Of a stretch of 8,873 bases of DNA, positions 1 to 6,437 are shown piece by piece. The stretch is taken from positions 1 to 8,873 of the forward strand of contig CALGTT010000031.1 of the NCBI GenBank assembly GCA_937901485.1, read 5' to 3'. The notes below the pieces were generated by a model that saw only the letters and a program-made list of their open reading frames with translations, did not search any database and had not been told where the DNA came from. The DNA is from an uncultured Ruminococcus sp. (GTDB taxonomy: Bacteria > Bacillota > Clostridia > Oscillospirales > Ruminococcaceae). The position numbers and the translations under genes were made by a program. Positions within the stretch are counted from its first letter, which is position 1; every line of letters begins with the position of its first letter.

Positions 1-1
1 G

Positions 2-1546
2 GGCTACCCGGTGGAGGAGTTTGCCCGGCTGGGTCTGTTTGGTGACAATCCGGTGGACCTGGGCTCCCGCTGCACAGTGTTTATGAACTCCTCCGTCAAG
101 CAGGCCCAGAAGGACGGCGTCAGCACCGAGGACATCTCCGCCGGCCTGTCCATCAGCATCGTGAAGAACGCGCTGTACAAGGTCATCAAGATCGCCAGCC
201 CCGAAGAGCTGGGCGAACACGTCATCGCACAGGGCGGCTCATTCAAAAACGACGCTCTGCTCCGTGCGCTGGAGCTGAGCCTTGGCCGCGATGTCCTGCG
301 GCTCGACATCGCAGGGCTCATGGGTGCCTTCGGTGCCGCGCTCATCGCCCGCGAAAACGCCCCGGAAGAAGGCTCTTCCCTGCTCTCGCGCGAAGAACTG
401 GCCGCGTTCCGTTCCGAAAGCACGGTGACGCGATGCAAGGGCTGTTCCAATCACTGCCTGCTCACCATCAGCCGCTTTTCCGACGGCAAGCGCTTCATTT
501 CCGGCAACCGCTGTGAAAAGGGCGCGGGCATCCGGCGCGAAACAGAAGTGCCGGATCTGTACAGCTATAAATATGAAAGCCTGTTCCAGATGGTGCAGTC
601 ACATCCGGCAAATCCGCGTGCAAAAATTGGTCTGCCGATGGTGCTCAGCTACTATGAACAGCTCCCGTTCTGGCATACATTATTCACAAAGCTTGGATTT
701 GCGGTGGAAATTTCGGGCGAAAGCGACCGCAAGGTATACTTCAAGGGACAGCATACCATCCCCTCGGATACAGTCTGCTATCCGGCAAAGCTCGCGCACG
801 GACATATTGAAACGCTGCTGGAAAAGAACGTGGATTTCATTTTCTGGCCGTGCATGAGCTATAATATCCAGGAGGCGGACACCTCCAATCATTTCAACTG
901 TCCGGTGGTAGCGTACTATCCGGAGCTGATGAAGGCAAACCACAGCGGACTGAACAACGAGAATTTCATCTATCCGTACATGGATCTGAACCGTCCGAAG
1001 AATGTCATCAGCGTGATGAAAAAGACGCTTGCGAAGTACAATGTCGGCGGACAGATCGCCGGTGCGGTGGATGCGGCATACAAGTCCATGCAGGATTTCC
1101 GACAGAATATCACCAATAAAGCAAGTGATGTCATCCGTCAGGCAAGGGCGGAGGGGAGAAAGATCATCGTTCTTGCCGGAAGACCGTACCATCTTGACAA
1201 GGAGATCAACCACGGCATCCACAAGCTCATCACGAGTCTGGGGCTTGCGGTGGTGACGGAAGAGAGCGTGGCACAGCTCGGACAGATGCCCAAGCTCGGT
1301 GTCCTCAACCAGTGGACCTATCACAGCCGCCTGTACCGTGCGGCGCAGTATGTGACCACACAGCCGGATATGCAGATGGTACAGCTGGTATCCTTCGGCT
1401 GCGGCATTGACGCGATCACAACGGATGAAGTGCGCAGCATTCTGGAGAGCAAGGGAAAACTGTATACACAGCTGAAAATTGATGAAATCAACAATTTAGG
1501 TGCAGCAAAAATCAGACTGAGGAGTCTGATTGCAGCGATGAAATGA
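2..1546 (+). CDS. Acyl-CoA dehydratase activase-related protein, C-terminal part (5' end missing)
   Basis: The frame is open to the left edge, so this is the C-terminal part of a longer protein; the GTG at 11 is internal. In residues counted from that GTG, 1-115 are the end of an ASKHA-fold BadF/BcrA-type ATPase domain, with RCTVFMNSSVKQAQKDG at 20-36, QGGSFKND at 74-81 and GAFGAAL at 105-111. A cysteine cluster follows (C142, C145, C149, C168), which could bind an iron-sulfur centre. Residues about 205-320 match the DUF2229 activase domain (GLPMVLSYYEQLPFWHTLF, then DTVCYPAKLAHGHI), and about 385-511 hold GRPYHLDKEINHGIH and SFGCGIDA. Family members typically use ATP-driven electron transfer to activate 2-hydroxyacyl-CoA dehydratases; the large two-domain forms have no proven substrate. 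The next gene is an HgdB-like protein, as is usual. The family call is firm; the physiological role is open. Confidence 0.88.
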   Translation, partial: GYPVEEFARLGLFGDNPVDLGSRCTVFMNSSVKQAQKDGVSTEDISAGLSISIVKNALYKVIKIASPEELGEHVIAQGGSFKNDALLRALELSLGRDVLRLDIAGLMGAFGAALIARENAPEEGSSLLSREELAAFRSESTVTRCKGCSNHCLLTISRFSDGKRFISGNRCEKGAGIRRETEVPDLYSYKYESLFQMVQSHPANPRAKIGLPMVLSYYEQLPFWHTLFTKLGFAVEISGESDRKVYFKGQHTIPSDTVCYPAKLAHGHIETLLEKNVDFIFWPCMSYNIQEADTSNHFNCPVVAYYPELMKANHSGLNNENFIYPYMDLNRPKNVISVMKKTLAKYNVGGQIAGAVDAAYKSMQDFRQNITNKASDVIRQARAEGRKIIVLAGRPYHLDKEINHGIHKLITSLGLAVVTEESVAQLGQMPKLGVLNQWTYHSRLYRAAQYVTTQPDMQMVQLVSFGCGIDAITTDEVRSILESKGKLYTQLKIDEINNLGAAKIRLRSLIAAMK

Positions 1547-1563
1547 GTCAAGGAGGGAACGTT

Positions 1564-2802
1564 ATGGCAGAATATGCAAAGTTTACCGAAGAAATGAAGA
1601 AAACGCACACCATCCTCGTTCCGAACATGCTCCCGATCCATTTCAAGCTGATCATGAATGTGTTCGCATCCTATGGCTACCATTGTGAGCTGCTCGAAAG
1701 CGAATCGCGGACTGTGGTCGAAGAAGGTCTGAAGAACGTCCACAATGACACCTGCTATCCCTGTCTGCTGGTAGTCGGGCAGTTCATGGAGGCTCTCAAA
1801 AGCGGAAAATACGATCCGAACAAGACCGCGCTCCTGATCACGCAGACCGGCGGCGGCTGCCGCGCGTCCAATTACATCTACCTGCTGCGCAAAAGTCTTG
1901 CGGAGACCTTTCCGCAGGTGCCCGTGGTATCGCTGAATTTTTCGGGACTTGAAAAGGATTCGGGCTTCCGGATGACTGCACCGATCACCCTCAAGTGCAT
2001 GTACGGTGTCCTGTACGGTGATCTGCTGATGGCGATCTACAACCAGTGCCGTTCCTATGAACTGATCCGCGGAAGCTCGGAAAAATGCCTGCAAATGTGG
2101 CAGAAGAAGCTTGACAAGCTGTTCAAGGAAAACAAGTACATGAACACCAAGAAGATCTACCGCCTGATTTTAGAGGATTTTGCAAAGATCGAACGTTCCT
2201 CCGTTCCGAAGATCAAGGTCGGCATCGTGGGTGAGATCTACGTTAAATACTCCCCCCTCGGCAACAACCATCTGGAGGATTTTCTGATCTCCGAGGGCTG
2301 TGAGCCTGTTGTGCCGAGCTTTATGGAATTCCTGCTTTACTGGGCATTCAACAAGGTCAATGATGCCAAGCTCTATGATGCTTCCACCAAGGCAACGCCC
2401 GTCATCAAGGCGGCATATAAGCTGTTCCAGCACAAGCACCGTGAGCTGATCGCGGCGGTGAAAAAGCACGGTGTCTTTGATGCCCCCCACGATTTCGATG
2501 AGATCATCGAGAACGGCAAAAAATTCATTGGTCTTGGTGTCAACATGGGCGAAGGCTGGCTGATTCCGGCGGAAATGGGTGCACTGGCGGCATCGGGCAC
2601 GGAGAACATCATCTGTACACAGCCGTTCGGCTGTCTGCCGAATCATATCGTCGCAAAGGGCATGAGCCGTGCGGTCAAGGACGCATATCCGAATGCAAAC
2701 ATCATTGCGATCGACTATGATCCCGGTGCAACCCGCGTCAATCAGGAAAACCGCATCAAGCTGATGCTGGCAAATGCAAAGGCAGCAGGAGGTCTGCACT
2801 GA
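1564..2802 (+). CDS. 2-hydroxyacyl-CoA dehydratase family (HgdB-like) protein
   Basis: A 412-residue protein of the 2-hydroxyacyl-CoA dehydratase D-subunit fold, normally the partner or C-terminal portion of large activases. I chose the ATG at 1564 because AGGAGG sits at 1551-1556, seven bases upstream; an in-frame ATG at 1543 overlaps the previous stop but has no such site. Visible motifs are NDTCYPC at 61-67, TQTGGGCRASNY at 94-105, GIVGEIYVKYSPL at 220-232 and CTQPFGCLPNH at 351-361. Cysteines C64, C67, C99, C351 and C357 are candidate iron-sulfur ligands. The gene starts 17 bases after the activase stop, so the two are almost certainly cotranscribed and act together. In some clostridia the two parts are one polypeptide of about 1400 residues; here they are separate genes. 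True dehydratases need two HgdA/HgdB-type subunits, and only one is present, so a dehydratase reaction should not be assumed. Confidence 0.87.
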   Translation: MAEYAKFTEEMKKTHTILVPNMLPIHFKLIMNVFASYGYHCELLESESRTVVEEGLKNVHNDTCYPCLLVVGQFMEALKSGKYDPNKTALLITQTGGGCRASNYIYLLRKSLAETFPQVPVVSLNFSGLEKDSGFRMTAPITLKCMYGVLYGDLLMAIYNQCRSYELIRGSSEKCLQMWQKKLDKLFKENKYMNTKKIYRLILEDFAKIERSSVPKIKVGIVGEIYVKYSPLGNNHLEDFLISEGCEPVVPSFMEFLLYWAFNKVNDAKLYDASTKATPVIKAAYKLFQHKHRELIAAVKKHGVFDAPHDFDEIIENGKKFIGLGVNMGEGWLIPAEMGALAASGTENIICTQPFGCLPNHIVAKGMSRAVKDAYPNANIIAIDYDPGATRVNQENRIKLMLANAKAAGGLH

Positions 2803-3542
2803 TGAATGCAAAACAGATCGAAAAGCTGGTGGCAGACTATGAGCTTTCGCTGCTGAGCTTTGACATTTTCGATACACTGCTCACCCGTCCGTGTGCAAAG
2901 CCGACGGATGTGTTTGTGCAGATGGCATCCGCCTTTCCGGAGATCCCGAAAAGCTTTCCGCAGGACCGCATTCAGGCGGAACGGCAGGCACGCAGAATGG
3001 TCACGGGCGGTGAATGCAATATCTCTGAGATCTACAAGGTGCTGGAGGCTGTAAATGGCTATTCGCCGCGTCTTTGCAAGCGTTTGCGGCTGATGGAGGA
3101 GGAAACGGAGCTTCGCATCTGCCGTGCGCGTCCGAAGGGCGCGGAGCTTCTGGAGGCAGCAGCTTCACTGGACATGCGCGTGATCCTCATCAGTGACATG
3201 TACCTGTCCAAACGTCACATCGGGCGGATGCTGTGCAAATGCGGCATTACGAATTTCTCGGAGCTGTACGTTTCCTGCGAAACGCGGTGCAGCAAATCCA
3301 ACGGTGACATGTTCCGCCACGTCAGAAAGCAGGAGCAGCTTCCGTTTTCAAAGATGCTCCACATCGGGGACAATCCCATTTCGGATGTGATCGTTCCGCA
3401 GAATCTCGGAATGCACGCACTCTTTCTCCCCCTTCGGGAGGATGCCGTGCTTCCTGCACAGACCGGCATCAGCCGCATCCTGCCGCACGGCACGCGCAGG
3501 CGGAAGCTGGTTTCGGAGCTTGCAAGAATGGTAAGGAAATAA
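2802..3542 (+). CDS. HAD-superfamily hydrolase
   Basis: A 246-residue soluble HAD-type phosphohydrolase. Motif I is LSFDIFDTLL at 18-27, with D21 the expected nucleophile. Motif II is ILISDM at 128-133 (S131), motif III is probably K165 in CSKSNGDMF, and motif IV is HIGDNPISD at 187-195. The residue two after the nucleophile is F23 rather than the usual Asp, and D24 follows it. This DxFDT form is common in HAD domains found near surface-polysaccharide and glycosyltransferase genes. The ATG at 2802 overlaps the last base of the previous stop, with AGGAGG at 2787-2792, so translation is likely coupled to the HgdB-like gene. The C-terminus is rich in Arg and Lys (TRRRK at 231-235). The substrate cannot be read from the sequence. 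A link either to the CoA-enzyme pair or to the envelope gene further right is possible. Confidence 0.85.
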   Translation: MNAKQIEKLVADYELSLLSFDIFDTLLTRPCAKPTDVFVQMASAFPEIPKSFPQDRIQAERQARRMVTGGECNISEIYKVLEAVNGYSPRLCKRLRLMEEETELRICRARPKGAELLEAAASLDMRVILISDMYLSKRHIGRMLCKCGITNFSELYVSCETRCSKSNGDMFRHVRKQEQLPFSKMLHIGDNPISDVIVPQNLGMHALFLPLREDAVLPAQTGISRILPHGTRRRKLVSELARMVRK

Positions 3543-3548
3543 CAAACA

Positions 3549-3579
3549 GGGACGGCAAACGAAATGCTGTCCCTTTTTT
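3549..3579 (+). terminator. Rho-independent terminator of the activase/HgdB/HAD operon
   Basis: GGGACGGCA at 3549-3557 pairs with TGCTGTCCC at 3565-3573 (nine pairs, one of them G-T) across a seven-base loop, and six T follow at 3574-3579. It lies seven bases after the HAD gene stop, the expected end of the three-gene transcript. Confidence 0.88.
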
Positions 3580-3643
3580 GATCCGGAAATCCCAGCACAA
3601 CAAGAGGAGCTTACGGGAAAAGGGCGATTTTACGTTGTTTATG

Positions 3644-3686
3644 AAAATCACGATACAGCCTAAAAGTGGCGGTATCGTGATTTTTT
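3644..3686. terminator. Strong hairpin, probably a bidirectional terminator
   Basis: AAAATCACGATAC at 3644-3656 pairs perfectly with GTATCGTGATTTT at 3672-3684, and the T run continues to 3686. Inside the loop GCC (3658-3660) can also pair with GGC (3668-3670) after one mismatch. Because the stem starts with AAAA and ends in TTTTTT, it could stop transcription from either side. On the minus strand it lies just beyond the stop of the nitroreductase remnant, so it was probably that gene's terminator. Confidence 0.8.
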
Positions 3687-3711
3687 GGTGCTGTTATTTT
3701 GAATGGCAACG

Positions 3712-3918
3712 TTACAGTTTTTCAAAGAACGCAAATTTGTCCATGTCCTTCATGTCTTTCACAGGAGCAGCATTTTCATCTAAATATCCCACAGCGAGAA
3801 TGTTCACCACATCAAGATTAGCGGAAATGACAAATTCGTTTTTCAGCACATCGGGCTTGAAATAGCATACCCATACGCTGCCCAGTCCAAGTTCAGGTGC
3901 TTTCAGCATCAACTTCAA
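3712..3918 (-). pseudogene. Nitroreductase-family gene, C-terminal remnant
   Basis: About 69 codons on the minus strand ending at TAA (3712-3714). The peptide contains LMLKAPELGLGSVWVCYF, then KPDVLKNEF and NILAVGYLDENAAP. This is the characteristic C-terminal third of clostridial FMN-dependent nitroreductases, which are normally 170-200 residues. Family resemblance stops upstream of LKLMLKAPE at about 3918. The FMN-binding N-terminus is missing, and the next bases hold the promoter of the divergent TetR gene. The reading frame stays open to 3948, but those extra residues do not look like the family. It is a truncated gene, most likely cut when the AT-rich TetR/hydrolase segment arrived. The family call is from recognised sequence pattern; the cause of truncation is inference. 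Confidence 0.75.
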
Positions 3919-3941
3919 AAAAGTTAATTGGTATTGCACTA

Positions 3942-3970
3942 TTGACAATTATCTCGTAATATGATATAAT
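3942..3970 (+). promoter_or_regulatory. Perfect sigma-70 promoter for the TetR gene
   Basis: TTGACA at 3942-3947 and TATAAT at 3965-3970 are both exact consensus with a 17-base spacer. The start of transcription is expected near 3977, about 43 bases before the chosen TetR start codon. A consensus promoter this strong suggests control by repression. Confidence 0.88.
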
Positions 3971-3973
3971 CAT

Positions 3974-3999
3974 AAAAAACGACAGTGTTGTCGTTTTTT
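3974..3999. promoter_or_regulatory. Palindromic operator, probably for the TetR protein itself
   Basis: AAAAAACGACA at 3974-3984 is repeated inverted as TGTCGTTTTTT at 3989-3999 around the four-base centre GTGT. It begins four bases after the -10 box and covers the expected transcription start, so a bound repressor would block initiation. The core ACGACA..TGTCGT is typical in length and symmetry of TetR-family sites, and the regulator gene starts just downstream. As RNA the same bases could form a hairpin followed by T, but most of the left arm lies at or before the start point, so an operator is the better reading. Confidence 0.72.
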
Positions 4000-4019
4000 A
4001 TGAAAAGAAGGTGTTTGTA

Positions 4020-4676
4020 TTGCCAAAAGTAAAAGATGGATATTTGCAGGAAAAAAGAGATAAAATAATCAGCGCTGCATTTGAAGTGTGTAAGCGCAAA
4101 CCAGCATATGATTTAACAATGTCTGATATTGTAACCGAAACAGGAATGAGTCAGGGTGGAGTATATAAGTATTTTAATAATATATACTCTGTATTTGCTG
4201 CTTTGATTGACAATGCCAATCTTAAAGGCAATCAAATAGAAAGAATTAACGAAATTATGATTTCTGAAGAGAAACCCGAAATCAAAATTAAAAAGCTATT
4301 TTTGGTATCAGAAAACTATTTTTCGGAAATGCTGATAAGCTATAACAAGATACTATTTGAATTAAGCACCTTTTCTTTACAGAATCCGGAAATCGAAAAA
4401 AAGATAAGTGAGGAAACAAAAACAACCCCTGTTTTTAAATATTTAGCTCATTGCGTATCAGAATTGATAATAACTCAAGCAGAAATTGGATATTTTGAAC
4501 CTATAGTTCCTGTGAAGGATATATTGGCTTACATTGTATCATCTTTTGATGGTATTATCAGAGATGTAACATTAAATAAATGCTATAATCAAAGATCTGA
4601 TGATGTAGCGGCGTTTGATGAACAAAAACTAATATCTTGCTTGTATTTAAGTACTTTAAATCTATTAGGTAAGTGA
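4020..4676 (+). CDS. TetR/AcrR-family transcriptional regulator
   Basis: A 218-residue one-component regulator. I start it at TTG 4020 because AGAAGG at 4006-4011 lies eight bases upstream and the resulting MPKVKDGYLQEKRDKI start is typical of the family; a GTG at 4011 in the same frame would sit on that site. The DNA-binding helix-turn-helix is at about 33-55, with TMSDIVTETGMSQGGVYKYF. The rest (about 65-218) is an alpha-helical ligand and dimer domain without recognisable sequence identity. It is preceded by a consensus promoter with a palindrome over the start point, pointing to autorepression. The serine hydrolase gene follows 30 bases after its stop with no separate promoter that I can see, so the regulator probably controls both. 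Codon use is AT-rich and unlike the genes at either end of the window, suggesting transfer. The ligand is unknown. Confidence 0.88.
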   Translation: MPKVKDGYLQEKRDKIISAAFEVCKRKPAYDLTMSDIVTETGMSQGGVYKYFNNIYSVFAALIDNANLKGNQIERINEIMISEEKPEIKIKKLFLVSENYFSEMLISYNKILFELSTFSLQNPEIEKKISEETKTTPVFKYLAHCVSELIITQAEIGYFEPIVPVKDILAYIVSSFDGIIRDVTLNKCYNQRSDDVAAFDEQKLISCLYLSTLNLLGK

Positions 4677-4706
4677 CATATTGCCTTAAATCTGAAAGGA
4701 TAAATC

Positions 4707-6017
4707 ATGAAAACTACAATTCGATTTCTTATTTTAGTATATGTATTTATTATCTCCATATCTCTTTCCGCTTGTACAAATCAAAAAGAAGATTCGCTTA
4801 CAGAAAAATATAACATAAAAAATTATTCTGCTGCTCTTTACTCAGACAACTCAACAGAATTCTACAATTACGGAGAGAATACTGATGAAAAAACTGTATA
4901 TGAGCTTGCATCTAACGGCAAGACCATAGCTGCGTATATAGCTTTAGCGATGGTCAATGAGGGAAAATTAGATTTAGATGAAAAAATTGCACCATATCTC
5001 GATTCTGATCTGCTCAGTGATGATATAAGGCTTAATGAAATTACACTGCAACAGCTGTTATGCCATACGGCAGGTTTTTCACCAAATTTTGAGCTTGGCA
5101 CAGATAAAAAAATATATTCAGACCCGGGAACGGAGTTTTGCTATTCGGGAGTAGGATATATTTATTTACAGAGCGTCATTGAAAATGCAAGCGGAATGAC
5201 TATTGAGCAAGCAGCATCGCACTATGTATTTGAGCCGTTGGAAATGAAAAACAGCACATTTGAAAGTGCGAAAACTATTACACCATACATGAATTTGAGT
5301 TCTGCCGTGCTTTATGCATTGGTTTTTTATATTGCGTCATATATTTTGCTGTTTATTATCGCTTACATAACGGGTAAAATTACAAAATTCAAGTATTATT
5401 CGTGTAAATTCTTTTTTCTTTTCTGCTTTTTTGCGGCAGGTATAATCAATACAATTTTTCTGTTGTTCTTCTTTGTATCTAAAGTCTTTATTGTATTTTT
5501 ACTTTACTTCATAATAACAGGAACAGCATTGTTTATAACAAAAAAACATACAAAACTGTTTTATGCTTGTTTGCCAGTTATTTCATCGGCACTTTTAATT
5601 CTTGGCTTTATATTTCCAATAAGTATTCCTGTTACAAATGATTTGATTGCAAAGAAACCCAATTGTGCCTATACATTCAAATCCACAAGCGAAGATATGT
5701 CGTTATTTTGCAAAGAACTTATGGAAAAATGTCAAAACTCTGATGATGCTTTTAATAATATGTTTATTCCTGCAGTAAAAATAGATGAAAACAATGCTTG
5801 GGGGCTAGGAATTGCGATAGAATTTACTGATGAATCGGAAACAACATATTGGCATTCAGGAATAAATCCCGGATTTCAAAGCCTTTTTGTATTATATCCT
5901 GAACAAAATAAATATATTGTTATCCTTACCAATAGCGATAGAGGATTAGATTTTTCTAAAGAAATGGGACGATCTTTACTCGACATTGACGGAGAATGGA
6001 ATATAAAAAGAAAATAA
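4707..6017 (+). CDS. Lipoprotein serine hydrolase (class C beta-lactamase fold) with internal membrane segments
   Basis: A 436-residue protein. The N-terminus is a lipoprotein signal: hydrophobic 5-19, then lipobox LSAC with C23 the lipidated residue. Catalytic features of the beta-lactamase/transpeptidase-like family are SNGK at 69-72 (SxxK nucleophile and base), LLCHTAGF at 117-124, YSG at 146-148 in place of YxN, EPLEMKNSTF at 176-185, WGLGIAIEF at 365-373 and HSGINPGF at 383-390 (the KTG-like motif). Between about 196 and 308, where ordinary members run on directly, there is a strongly hydrophobic block that reads as four membrane helices (about 198-220, 235-257, 259-277, 285-308). An even number of helices keeps both catalytic halves outside the cell. 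The start is ATG 4707 with AAAGGA at 4695-4700. Possible roles are cell wall peptide cleavage, beta-lactam or ester hydrolysis; the sequence does not choose. It probably shares a transcript with the TetR gene. Confidence 0.85.
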   Translation: MKTTIRFLILVYVFIISISLSACTNQKEDSLTEKYNIKNYSAALYSDNSTEFYNYGENTDEKTVYELASNGKTIAAYIALAMVNEGKLDLDEKIAPYLDSDLLSDDIRLNEITLQQLLCHTAGFSPNFELGTDKKIYSDPGTEFCYSGVGYIYLQSVIENASGMTIEQAASHYVFEPLEMKNSTFESAKTITPYMNLSSAVLYALVFYIASYILLFIIAYITGKITKFKYYSCKFFFLFCFFAAGIINTIFLLFFFVSKVFIVFLLYFIITGTALFITKKHTKLFYACLPVISSALLILGFIFPISIPVTNDLIAKKPNCAYTFKSTSEDMSLFCKELMEKCQNSDDAFNNMFIPAVKIDENNAWGLGIAIEFTDESETTYWHSGINPGFQSLFVLYPEQNKYIVILTNSDRGLDFSKEMGRSLLDIDGEWNIKRK

Positions 6018-6213
6018 TCCATATCAAACTTATTCTATTTTGAGCATTACAAGCTGGGAAGATATGTTTTTTTACAGTCTGCTGCCAATACTTCTTAAAG
6101 CCACTCCTATTCCTTTCAGAGACAAGATCATTTCCGACGGTTTGGTAATACCTTACAATGTATGCTTTGGTAAAGGCTATTCATCGGAAATTATTACTTC
6201 GGCAATTAAATAA
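6007..6213 (+). pseudogene. Gene tail of unknown family (plus strand)
   Basis: An open stretch in a frame different from the hydrolase, ending at TAA 6211-6213. The peptide includes SITSWEDMFFYSLLPILL (6043-6096) and then PFRDKIISDGLVIPYN (6112-6159), a well-mixed composition that looks like real protein rather than chance. The first ATG is at 6064 and has no ribosome binding site at proper spacing. I read it as the C-terminal end of a lost gene. I do not recognise the family. It faces another gene tail on the minus strand, with the two stops only six bases apart. Confidence 0.4.
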
Positions 6214-6219
6214 TTTGAT

Positions 6220-6357
6220 TTAATTCAGCTTGTATTTATCCAAAGCAGGGTGGTCAAAGTACGACTTAACATGGTCAGGATCATCAGAAAGTTTTGTCAT
6301 AAAATTTGAAGTGTTTGTCTCAAGTTCATACACCAAATTGTCACCTATTTTACCCAT
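6220..6357 (-). pseudogene. Gene tail of unknown family (minus strand)
   Basis: About 45 codons on the minus strand ending at TAA (6220-6222). From the ATG at 6355-6357 the peptide begins MGKIGDNLVYELETNTS and ends DDPDHVKSYFDHPALDKYKL plus N. The charged, well-mixed composition and normal-looking terminus suggest real coding sequence. Upstream of the ATG (beyond 6357) the frame stays open, but it runs into the sugar transferase promoter and then antisense to that gene, where it no longer looks like protein. It is probably the remaining 3' end of a gene. No family recognised. Confidence 0.4.
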
Positions 6358-6365
6358 CACGCCTA

Positions 6366-6394
6366 TTGACAGGGGGCTGGCAGTTTGGTATAAT
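6366..6394 (+). promoter_or_regulatory. Perfect sigma-70 promoter for the sugar transferase gene
   Basis: TTGACA at 6366-6371 and TATAAT at 6389-6394 are exact consensus with a 17-base, G-rich spacer. The start point should fall near 6401, about 37 bases before the first usable ATG pair at 6438. It sits right at the boundary between AT-rich and GC-richer DNA. I see no operator-like palindrome next to it. Confidence 0.83.
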
Positions 6395-6437
6395 ATTAGA
6401 TGTGGCAATATGTTCCGAAAGAGAGAAAAAATGGGAC

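Larger units (their letters stand above)
3919..6365. other. AT-rich segment carrying the TetR/serine hydrolase pair
   Basis: By eye this stretch is far richer in A and T than the genes before 3543 and after 6400, and its codon choice differs accordingly. It starts where the nitroreductase homology breaks off (about 3918) and ends at the promoter of the sugar transferase gene. I see no transposase, integrase, tRNA, or long flanking direct or inverted repeat, so the means of transfer is not visible. The only intact genes in it are the regulator and the hydrolase. Confidence 0.6.

Noticed and set aside
680..2094. Long minus-strand open frames opposite the activase and HgdB-like genes
   Set aside because: They are antisense shadows in GC-richer coding DNA; the plus strand carries recognisable domain motifs and proper ribosome sites.
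6204..6225. AATTAAAT and ATTTAATT inverted repeat between the convergent stops at 6213 and 6220
   Set aside because: Eight A-T pairs only, no G-C pairs, and no clean T tract after it. It overlaps both stop codons and is as likely from base composition as from function; I do not call it a terminator.
3919..6365. AT-rich segment as an insertion sequence or transposon
   Set aside because: No transposase or recombinase and no terminal repeats or target duplication visible at the edges.
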